Shown: positions 61,301 to 64,000 of the stretch, piece after piece | Position numbering within the stretch: the stretch's first letter is position 1 | Layout: each line of letters opens with the position of its first letter | Source: Sipunculus nudus | Taxonomy: Eukaryota > Annelida > Sipuncula > Golfingiida > Sipunculidae | NCBI GenBank assembly: GCA_026874595.1 | Contig: CM049317.1 | Span: 58,830,118-58,894,117, forward strand | DNA: 64,000 nt | Direction: 5' to 3' | The notes under the pieces: generated by a model | What the model was told of the DNA's origin: nothing | The model's input: the letters and a program-made list of their open reading frames with translations, nothing else | Databases searched by the model: none | Program-made: the position numbers and the translations under genes

Positions 61301-61874
61301 GGGTGAGTTGTTGTGGTATGTCTACAGGGCTCAACATTAACTTTAGAAAGTACTTTCCCAGTCAGACAAGTAACATCTAGCATTTACTTGCCCTTCATGA
61401 ATTTTTACTTGCCCTATAAATATTACTGATTGTATTCAAGAACACAAAGATCCCTTTTCAAGCCTTTACATGGGTAAAGGTTTCCGTTGGACCTACTTGC
61501 CTGACTGGTCAAGTAGGAGGAGACTTTTAGTTGCCCTTCCACTATTTTCTGGAACTTTCACTTGCCCCGGGCAAGCAGTTCACAGTTAATGTTGAGCCCT
61601 GGTCTTGATTTCCTGCACCCCTACGGACTACTGAATGACACAATCTGAGCTATGAAGAGTATGTTCCATTACTTATTATAACCAGCTGTGCAATCCATGA
61701 AAAATAAGTTTATATTTTTAATTTATGAACTGAGAAGTATTAATTTAAAGCATATCAACTTGGCGAGTCTAGAGGATAACTATTCTATTCTGAATACTCA
61801 CCAGTAGCCTGTGAGAAGAAAACAGAAAAGAAGGCTCCAATCAACAAGCTTTGACATCTTGCTTCAATCTTCAT
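27741..61874 (-). CDS. Type I membrane receptor-like protein with five half-LDLRA repeats, one LDLRA domain and a PPxY tail (whole gene, 10 coding exons)
   Basis: Seen: ten minus-strand exons join with GT-AG introns and matching phases into 1023 bases, 340 residues plus stop. Coding parts: 61874-61802, 60224-60156, 54993-54919, 54580-54512, 41553-41485, 38679-38608, 37516-37388, 35256-35155, 34349-34036, 27791-27741. Layout: signal peptide about 1-22; five four-cysteine repeats about 27-142; a complete LDLRA domain 147-185; transmembrane helix about 194-212; cytoplasmic tail 213-340 with PPAY at 305-308 and LPTY at 326-329. Family knowledge: LDLRA domains bind calcium and ligands outside the cell, and PPxY motifs bind WW domains such as those of NEDD4-type ubiquitin ligases. 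Inference: a cell-surface binding protein whose turnover may be controlled by WW-domain partners. I do not recognise a named orthologue. Confidence 0.9.
27792..28609. other. Intron 9, distal part, with a dispersed repeat at 27990-28250
   Basis: The text at 27990-28250 (GTGACCTCTGACCTCATT twice, about 160 bp apart) is the family also at 14640-14945. The rest is unremarkable. The 94-98 codon frames here are on repeats. Confidence 0.55.
30139..30243 (-). CDS. Candidate alternative terminal exon of the receptor gene
   Basis: A strong acceptor (TTTCTTTTCTTTCAG, ending 30244) is followed in phase 0, the phase left by exon 9, by VWQFTYPADPIEKQ and more residues to a stop at 30139-30141 (34 codons). 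In another frame the same bases begin FGSLPT, close to the LPTY of exon 10, so it may be a decayed duplicate of that exon or a real alternative C-terminus. No good donor was seen. Evidence is limited to the acceptor and phase. Confidence 0.3.
   Translation of the reverse strand, partial: VWQFTYPADPIEKQSDNKKYWTYTFYNCISINLI
31020..33200 (+). repeat. GTGACCTTGACCTTTGACCT repeats
   Basis: At least ten units of TGACCTTGACCTTTGACCT-type text lie at about 31040, 31180, 31315, 31445, 32435, 32585, 32760, 32890, 33040 and 33180, roughly 130-150 bp apart in two runs. TGACCTTTGACCT is the reverse complement of AGGTCAAAGGTCA, the DR1 nuclear-receptor site. The text between units (GGTGAGCTATATGTG, AAATGCATCCACA) is also shared, so these are diverged tandem units of a larger repeat. 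Confidence 0.8.
31710..31763 (+). repeat. (GGCC)n/(GGAC)n microsatellite
   Basis: GGCCGGCCGGCC run passing into GGACGGACAGAC, just inside the right end of H3. The same kind of tract sits inside the right ends of H1 and H2. Confidence 0.9.
32272..33859 (+). mobile_element. GTATCC-ended element with a different terminal hairpin (copy G6)
   Basis: The left end, AACTAGACATTTCT, is followed by the hairpin TGGCAC-CGCAT-GTGCCA and AGTATCCCCAGACA. The right end, ACTTTGTCAGGGGATACAAT, gives GTATCCCCTGACA when reverse-complemented. This is the same plan as copies G1-G5 (AACTAGA, hairpin, GTATCC; inverted GTATCC at the right end after a GCGGCGG block at about 33797-33812), but with different hairpin and end sequences. 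GGTGGCGCCACC also occurs at 33522. Confidence 0.7.
33860..34035. other. Intron 9, proximal part
   Basis: AT-rich with no feature. The open frame reading through from exon 9 (VSIGSDYSQNP) begins at the donor GTAAGC and is intronic. Confidence 0.6.
34036..34349 (-). CDS. Receptor gene exon 9 (cytoplasmic tail)
   Basis: A 314-bp exon with acceptor AAATTTCAG (ending 34350) and donor AAACAG|GTAAGC (34035-34030). It enters in phase 1 (G|CG after exon 8) and leaves in phase 0. It encodes a hydrophilic, proline-, serine- and threonine-rich tail of 104 residues with several tyrosines (SYTEQYTQFSQYGRR) and APAPGAPPAYDAV near the end. PPAY is a PPxY WW-domain ligand, and nearby YSIPADK is a further tyrosine-containing stretch. 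Low complexity suggests it is unstructured. Confidence 0.88.
34350..34935. other. Intron 8
   Basis: No exon signal. A GACATTGAAGATCCAGGTCA word at 34690-34710 belongs to the dispersed family at 27060 and 55430. Confidence 0.5.
34936..35130 (-). repeat. 21-bp minisatellite next to the exon 8 donor
   Basis: About nine head-to-tail units of TTTTCACCTTTAACCTTTAC plus one base. The array starts about 25 bases inside the intron after the transmembrane exon. Because 21 is a multiple of three, it translates as GEKVKVK repeats, which explains the long frame here. It is not coding. Confidence 0.92.
35155..35256 (-). CDS. Receptor gene exon 8 (transmembrane segment)
   Basis: A 102-bp exon with acceptor TTTTTAG (ending 35257) and donor GGAG|GTGAGT (35154-35149), phase 1 in and out. 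It encodes SSFNLEGWW, then the hydrophobic helix YFLLIPVATFICILMCIY, then KCCKYEG. Basic and cysteine residues directly after the helix mark the cytoplasmic side and could be palmitoylated (inference). Orientation with the signal peptide gives a type I protein. Confidence 0.9.
35257..35720. other. Intron 7, distal part
   Basis: No feature apart from a short AT tract at 35700-35720. Confidence 0.5.
35723..36884. mobile_element. TA-flanked inverted-repeat element CTGTGGATTCAGAA
   Basis: The left end CTGTGGATTCAGAATTGTTT and right end AATATTTTCTGAATCCACAG are inverted, with 14 terminal bases perfect. A TA dinucleotide lies directly outside both ends (35721-35722 and 36885-36886), as for Tc1/mariner-type insertion. 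TTCGTAGGTAA/TTAACCC and TTGTTGGG/CCAACAA words extend the inverted match. At 1162 bp with no transposase frame it is non-autonomous. It lies in intron 7 of the receptor gene. Confidence 0.85.
36885..37387. other. Intron 7, proximal part, with (TA)n at 36885-36917 and 37280-37312
   Basis: Two AT tracts and otherwise unremarkable sequence. Frames crossing the AT tract are artefacts. Confidence 0.6.
37388..37516 (-). CDS. Receptor gene exon 7 (complete LDLRA domain)
   Basis: A 129-bp exon, phase 1 at both ends, with acceptor TTTTTGTAAG (ending 37517) and donor CTGCA|GTATGT (37387-37382). It encodes one LDL-receptor class A domain with cysteines at residues 147, 155, 163, 170, 176 and 185. The C-terminal block CDGTRDCPNGADEESC holds the calcium-ligand acidic residues of the family (D171, D175, D181, E182). 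It is the only repeat in the protein with this half, and it sits next to the membrane. Confidence 0.92.
37640..37800 (+). repeat. GAGTCCAAGTC-type dispersed repeat
   Basis: Degenerate GAGT[C/T]CAAGTC and GAGTTTGAGTACAAGTC words. Related blocks are at 38440-38565, 57355-57425 (inverted, GGACTTGGACTC) and 59495-59945, where the same word has expanded into a 21-bp minisatellite. Confidence 0.7.
37801..38439. other. Intron 6 with a GTCTGTCTG repeat block at 37940-38090
   Basis: TTTGGGTTTGTCTGTCTG (about 37972) preceded by CCCGCTTTGCAG-GGGGGAC matches, inverted, 62395-62475, which has a CCCCG/CGGGG hairpin. Same dispersed family in both places. Confidence 0.5.
38440..38565 (-). repeat. GAGTCCAAGTC-type dispersed repeat
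   Basis: ACCAAGTACAAGTGCAAGTC and CCCGAGTCCAGACTC words. Same family as 37640 and 59495. Confidence 0.65.
38608..38679 (-). CDS. Receptor gene exon 6 (four-cysteine repeat 5)
   Basis: A 72-bp exon with acceptor TTTTTAG (ending 38680) and donor TGTT|GTAAGG (38607-38602), phase 1 in and out. It encodes GECDYDEKKCPDGSC then VDRYRERC: C-x6-C-x4-C-x7-C. This fits the first four cysteines of an LDLRA domain; the calcium-binding second half is absent. Confidence 0.88.
38816..39759 (+). mobile_element. CTCAGCTGA-ended element, copy H4 (about 0.94 kb)
   Basis: The left end has the perfect palindrome GGCCCATGGGCC then GACGCTCAGCTGAATTC. The right end has GCTCAGATGACTTTC-AGTCAGCTGAGC then TAAAAATAA. 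The interior has three diverged repeats around AATATAGGTCAC-GTGAC. Same family as H3 but much shorter, with the same ends. Confidence 0.78.
39760..40025. other. Intron 5 spacer
   Basis: No feature beyond a word of the GACCTTG dispersed family near 39880. Confidence 0.5.
40026..40931 (+). mobile_element. GTATCCGCC-ended element, copy G2
   Basis: The left end CTAGAATACAGGTAGTCG-ACAAG-CGACTA forms the terminal hairpin, followed by GTATCCGCCGAAATCAGAG. The right end TTTTTTTGGAGGATACAAT is a decayed inverted match. GGTGGCGCCACC is at 40172, GCGGCAGCAGC near 40857. Diverged copy, non-coding. Confidence 0.8.
40932..41484. other. Intron 5, distal part
   Basis: AT-rich, with a short (CA)n run at 41317-41336. 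No exon signal. Confidence 0.5.
41485..41553 (-). CDS. Receptor gene exon 5 (four-cysteine repeat 4)
   Basis: A 69-bp exon with acceptor TTTTTCAG (ending 41554) and donor TGTC|GTAAGT (41484-41479), phase 1 in and out. It encodes GECDTWQKKCRDGTC then VSSGLRC: C-x6-C-x4-C-x6-C. The previous intron is about 13 kb, and the 45-bp minisatellite begins only about 55 bases upstream of this acceptor. Confidence 0.88.
41610..46058. repeat. 45-bp minisatellite, about 99 units with an 855-bp higher-order repeat
   Basis: The unit is about GTACAGCTGTACATAATGCT followed by CAGTCATGATTGGTCTACAC and CAGGT. Each standard unit contains the perfect 14-bp palindrome TGTACAGCTGTACA. Marker variants recur exactly 855 bp (19 units) apart: GCTATACAAAATG at 42231 and 43086, and CTCATTCATAG at 42784 and 43639. 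CTCATTCATAAG recurs 853 bp apart (43999 and 44852). So blocks of 19 units have been duplicated. Because 45 is a multiple of three, the plus strand is open for 875 codons (MLSHDWSTPGVQLYI repeats). Later blocks are broken by stops and small indels. Confidence 0.96.
46059..47979. other. Intron 4, no gene; left end of an H-type element at 46731
   Basis: ACAAGTGGTCTACCAGTATG then GGGCCACAACACTCAACTGA at 46730-46770 is a diverged left end of the CTCAGCTGA family, without a clear partner before 47980. The rest is AT-rich and unremarkable. Confidence 0.5.
47980..51131 (+). mobile_element. CTCAGCTGA-ended element, copy H2 (about 3.15 kb)
   Basis: The left end ACAAGGGACCCATGGGTCAC then GTGCTCAGCTGATCATG and the right end ATAGCTCAGATGACTTATAG then TCAGCTGAGCTAAAAATT are the same as those of H1 (23830-27010). 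The interior is collinear throughout, with scattered substitutions and small indels: a 69-codon frame at 48188-48397, a poly-G run at 49600-49614, paired sub-blocks and GGAC tract 51055-51075. It lies in intron 4 of the receptor gene. Confidence 0.9.
51132..52457. other. Intron 4; two further hairpin right ends
   Basis: 51175-51229 (CACTATAGCTCAGCATGACT then AAAGTCAGCTGAGCTAAAAC) and 52150-52200 (AAAGCTCAGATGACTTACAG then TCAGGTAAACTAAAAAC) are right ends of the H family, the second after a gacggacaaccgg-type tract. GGTGGCGCCACC is at 51852. No gene seen. The frame at 51444-51647 is unrecognised. Confidence 0.55.
52458..54130 (+). mobile_element. GTATCCGCC-ended element, copy G3 (longest)
   Basis: Left end TAGAATATGGGTAGTTGACA with the weakened hairpin GTAGTTGACAAGCGACTAC. 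Right end CTCTGTTTTGGCAGATACAAT. The interior holds five to six diverged repeats of about 330 bp with GTAGGTGGCGCCACC (52859, 53005 and variants), CAGACAAACAGAC and GAGATATGAG. Copy number of this inner unit is what sets element length in the family (G4 about 0.76 kb, G1 about 1.2 kb, G3 about 1.7 kb). Confidence 0.85.
54131..54511. other. Intron 4, 5' part
   Basis: AT-rich with no recognisable feature. Confidence 0.5.
54512..54580 (-). CDS. Receptor gene exon 4 (four-cysteine repeat 3)
   Basis: A 69-bp exon with acceptor ATTTCTAG (ending 54581) and donor TGCC|GTATGT (54511-54506), phase 1 in and out. It encodes GECHDYEKKCENGDC then ISGWKKC: C-x6-C-x4-C-x6-C, the same pattern as exons 2, 5 and 6. 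The 338-bp intron before it is the shortest in the gene. Confidence 0.88.
54785..54895 (-). repeat. 34-bp tandem repeat, three copies
   Basis: GTTTGCTTACATCTCTTATA plus CTGACATTTGACAG, repeated three times with decay, in the short intron between exons 3 and 4 and beginning about 25 bases after the exon 3 donor. Confidence 0.88.
54919..54993 (-). CDS. Receptor gene exon 3 (four-cysteine repeat 2)
   Basis: A 75-bp exon with acceptor TTTTTTTACAG (ending 54994) and donor TGCC|GTGAGT (54918-54913), phase 1 in and out. It encodes EQCDSLLYTLCDNGDC then VRKYLQRC: C-x7-C-x4-C-x7-C. It is the most diverged repeat, with EQC in place of GEC and no paired lysines. Confidence 0.85.
54994..56120. other. 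Intron 2, distal part, with a dispersed repeat at 55430-55760
   Basis: The text at 55430-55760 has three related blocks of TGACCTTGAAGATC-AAGGTCAC and GAAACAACTTGTGTATCAAA, the family also at 940, 27060 and 34690. Nothing else recognised. Confidence 0.55.
56121..56884 (+). mobile_element. GTATCCGCC-ended element, copy G4
   Basis: The left end, TAGAATACAGG, runs into the hairpin AGTCG-ACAAG-CGACT, then GTGTATCTGCCAAAATCAGA. The right end CTTCGTTTTGGCAGATACAAT mirrors it; both ends carry GCC/GGC-AGAT-type changes. Contains GGTGGCGCCACC at about 56551 and a CGGCGGCGGC-type block before the end. Confidence 0.85.
56885..57504. other. Intron 2 spacer
   Basis: 57000-57190 is shared with 22960-23200. 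GGACTTGGACTC words occur at 57357-57425. The 129-codon frame at 57188-57577 crosses these repeats and is not called. Confidence 0.45.
57860..58350 (-). pseudogene. Duplicated protein-like segment inside the 1.83-kb element
   Basis: Two minus-strand segments (about 58005-57860 and 58350-58196), some 340 bp apart, share text such as GGAAATCCCC and GATTATCCAA. One frame reads GLHMEIPLYRARKASGLEI and NPDYPISNL in the first copy and GLRMEIPTNGAQKARGL in the second. Both copies are broken by frameshifts. It may be a captured host-gene or old transposon fragment. I do not recognise the family. Confidence 0.4.
58568..58601. repeat. Perfect 16-bp-arm hairpin
   Basis: TGCGGCGGTATCCAGG, two bases, then the exact reverse complement CCTGGATACCGCCGCA. 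GC-rich, inside the AT-rich 1.83-kb element. Confidence 0.9.
59495..59945 (+). repeat. 21-bp minisatellite GGCCTGAACTCAGACTTGAT+T
   Basis: About 17 head-to-tail units from 59580, preceded by degenerate GGACTTGGACTTGG words of the family at 37640 and 57355. A multiple of three, so both strands are open (GLNSDLI on plus, KSEFRPI on minus). It sits about 210 bases inside the intron after receptor exon 2. Not coding. Confidence 0.93.
60156..60224 (-). CDS. Receptor gene exon 2 (four-cysteine repeat 1)
   Basis: A 69-bp exon with acceptor TTTATATATAG (ending 60225) and donor TGCC|GTAAGT (60155-60150), phase 1 in and out. It encodes GETCASYQKKCKDGSC then VSMAKNC: C-x6-C-x4-C-x6-C. It follows the signal peptide directly. 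The acceptor has a weak polypyrimidine tract. Confidence 0.85.
60325..60600 (+). mobile_element. tRNA-derived SINE
   Basis: TGTAGATCCGGGGTAGAGCA fits an A-box/D-arm, GGACTCAAAGCTGGGAG an anticodon arm, and GTGAGTTTGACTCTC a B-box. A non-tRNA body follows (CAGGGGTTGGTATGACCCAG, then CACCTGGCCTGG, then TATAAAATGAGAGG). The head-plus-body plan fits a SINE. No clear A-rich tail or target duplication was assigned. Confidence 0.6.
60601..61324. other. Intron 1, no gene
   Basis: AT-rich. The 82-codon frame at 61092-61340 runs into a MITE and is not called. Confidence 0.5.
61325..61601. mobile_element. hAT-like MITE CAGGGCTCAACATTAACT
   Basis: CAGGGCTCAACATTAACT at the left and AGTTAATGTTGAGCCCTG at the right are exact inverted 18-mers. 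The CAGGG end is typical of hAT elements. The interior repeats ACTTGCCC words. At 277 bp it has no coding capacity. An 8-bp target duplication could not be confirmed. Confidence 0.78.
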
Positions 61875-61879
61875 GATAC
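61802..61879 (-). CDS. Receptor gene exon 1 (start codon and signal peptide)
   Basis: Minus strand: acceptor CTATTGCAG (ending 61880), five untranslated bases, then ATG at 61874-61872. It encodes MKIEARCQS, the hydrophobic core LLIGAFFSVFF and SQATG, a classical signal peptide. Donor ACTG|GTGAGT (61801-61796), phase 1, matches exon 2. The acceptor before the ATG implies at least one upstream 5' UTR exon and a promoter above 61880, which I could not place. Confidence 0.88.
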
Positions 61880-63707
61880 CTGCAATAGAAGAAATGATGA
61901 ATGTATATCAGGATTAGTGGTGAGTCAATTAATGGATTATATCAATCAATGATTGGTCATTTTCTTTCATAATTGGTTACACTGGTTGTATTTTTGCATA
62001 ATAATTCACAAATGATTATGTATGTGCATTCTAAGAAGTCATATTAACCAGAACAAGCAAATTCAAGAAATTTATGTTCCCCGCTTTCGCCTTCAAGTCT
62101 GGGATGATTTTAAAGTCTGTGGTGAGTACATATAGTTTTAACCACTCTCAAAAGATGGCAGCACCATGCAAAAAATTCAAGTATTTATGTCCATGGCTGG
62201 CAAACCATGTTGGTGATTAGTGAAACTAAATGTGCAAATTCATCATATAAAAAAATGAAATATCATATTGTATTATTATCTCGTAAGACAGACACTCCAA
62301 AATCAATCCCAACCAAGGTAAGCATGAGAGCAATTTCTGACCAAAATTTGAATGAAATGTGATAAAATTTAGGAAAGTTATAGCACAGAAACGAAAAAAA
62401 CTGACGGATGGACAGAGAGACAGACAGACAGACAAACCCAAATTAACATCCCCCGTTCCTTCCAAGGAAGCGGGGGATAATAGATATCCTCACTCAGTCA
62501 AGTAGATAAGAAAGATGGCTATAATTTAGGAGATAAAACACACCACAGAGTGAATACTCTTTGTTGTCACAGAATTATTGAATGAATTGTATAATCGAAA
62601 TGTTCATATAAAATGTAATAATTATTTGCATACAAATTGTCACTTTAAAGTGTTAACATTGACTAATGACTGAGTGGTGAGAGTATACAAGGTGAAGACA
62701 TCATCACGGGTATGGCTGGCCCTGCAAAGTGTTCCTTATCCCAAACATTCAGCCTCCATTCACGAATGGAGTCTGAACACCTGTGGGGGTAGAGTTTTTA
62801 CAACTGATTGGACATTACCCCTTACAGGAATTTCATGCATGTTAAAAGGAGATCTGAATGCATATTACCTAAGGACACCCAATAGATGGTGGCTCCCTCA
62901 TGACTGACATATGTTGTTGCCCGAGCGTTTCATGCGCTATATTGATGTTGACTCCTGTGATCACGCCCGGTCCACTGTTTTGAACAGTTATTAACAGGAG
63001 TAAGCAAACAATTTCAGAGCATTGCCTTATAAGTGATTGGGCCCCTAAACAGGTTTAAGCTAAACAGATGACTTCATTGATTTAGTTTCAACCTACAAAT
63101 CTGGCTATCAAACAGGTGAAATTAACTGCTTGAAGAAAGACTCTTTAAATACATAAAATGTATTTAAAGCAAATTCGGCTTCAACAATATAACTATATAC
63201 ATGTATTAATTTATATTTTTTCTCTGAATAACAGAAAAGGGTCATTATTTTATTAACTTATGATTGAAGTGAAATTTTGCTTCCTTTTGAAAGACACATA
63301 AACATATTTGTATCACACTTAAACATATTTTCATAAATCTATATGTAGGAGTGTTGGAAACTAAGTATTGGTATCTAGTTCACTCAATTTACTGCACTTT
63401 GGTACTGTTATAGCGCCAACCACAATGTAACTCCAATATTAAACAAACGTATCACTTACATATAGAAAATAAATGTCCTATAAGTATAATGACCACAATA
63501 GATTGGCCGCCTAAGTGGAGTTATTTCACTGCAGTTAGATGCACATCTATTTTATTATAGTCTGTTCCACCAAGGGGTGCTCATATCATTTAGGCGAAAA
63601 GTATGTGACAATATGTGATAATGACAGAACTGTATGAGCACTACAGTGATAGAGGATGAACATTTCATTCAGACTTATACATGTTACTATTCTAAAGCTT
63701 TACACGT
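61880..63707. other. Upstream of the receptor gene; repeats only
   Basis: 62395-62478 holds GACAGACAGAC and a CCCCGTTCC/GGAAGCGGGG hairpin, the family at 37940. 62945-63120 resembles 8270-8460. The frame at 62674-62907 is unrecognised. No 5' UTR exon or promoter could be identified. Confidence 0.4.
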
Positions 63708-64000
63708 AATTGTATCCGCCAAAACAGAGTTTTGCGGATACTATGTTTTCAGCTGCACGCCGCCGCTGCCGGGTAGGTGTCCAGAGAACTCCTCCGTAAC
63801 CGCTGGGTGGAATTTTACAAAACCCGGGATTATGTTCGGGTCACATGTGAACTGCTGCGCCCCGATTTTGTTTTGACCTCTGACCTTTCCTCTGTGCTCT
63901 GCGTCTGTTTGTGCGTCTGTTTCCACACATAAACCCACGTATCACCGGAACCGTTTGACCGATCAGGAAAATTTTCTTGCACAAATGTAGCCCTTGGAGA
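63708..64000 (-). mobile_element. GTATCCGCC-ended element, copy G5 (inverted, cut by the window edge)
   Basis: AATTGTATCCGCCAAAACAG starts the element in reverse orientation. The text then follows the right end of G1 (21496 backwards), with GCCGCCGCTGCC, GGTCACATGTGAACTG and TGACCTCTGACC in the same order. The remainder lies beyond position 64000. Confidence 0.88.

Overview
This is eukaryotic, intron-rich, AT-rich genomic DNA. It most resembles a lophotrochozoan, probably a bivalve mollusc. Reasons: multi-domain C-type lectin exons, LDL-receptor-class-A-type exons joined by phase-1 introns, a Ty3/gypsy-type LTR element, and many dispersed non-autonomous elements that carry GGAC-type microsatellites and terminal hairpins. 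The species call is an inference. No prokaryotic operon, CRISPR array or rRNA gene was seen.

Two host genes can be read from splice sites, and both run on the minus strand. Gene 1 (1-5571) is part of a multi-CTLD C-type lectin. Its three exons (5571-5371, 2508-2380, 119 to beyond position 1) join in phase 1. They encode one compact C-type lectin-like domain and the start of a second. The intron behind the first exon holds 18 copies of a 119-bp unit made from that exon's own 3' end and its splice donor. Gene 2 (61879 to about 27330) is a complete ten-exon coding sequence of 340 residues. Its product is a type I membrane protein: signal peptide, five four-cysteine repeats that look like the N-terminal half of an LDLRA domain (one symmetric 1-1 exon each), one complete six-cysteine LDLRA domain, one transmembrane helix, and a cytoplasmic tail with a PPAY and an LPTY motif.

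Almost everything else is repeats. The best defined are: an internally deleted LTR retrotransposon (16895-19878) with 294-bp LTRs and a broken gag; a 1.04-kb foldback element (10096-11139) made largely of TTGGTT/AACCAA inverted repeats around a tRNA-like core; two TA-flanked inverted-repeat elements (35723-36884 and 57505-59334); and two families of elements that end in hairpins. One hairpin family has near-identical copies at 23830-27010 and 47980-51131 and diverged copies elsewhere. The other has a GGTGGCGCCACC palindrome and copies at 20321, 40026, 52458, 56121 and 63708. There are also minisatellites of 45 bp (41610-46058), 21 bp (34936-35130 and 59495-59945) and 34 bp (54785-54895), all next to exons of gene 2, and about a dozen long (TA)n, (TC)n or (GA)n tracts.

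Nearly all long open frames in the window come from these microsatellites and minisatellites and are not genes. The most useful leads are the half-LDLRA receptor, the lectin exon that has multiplied its splice donor, and the mobile families whose terminal hairpins keep their pairing while their sequence changes.
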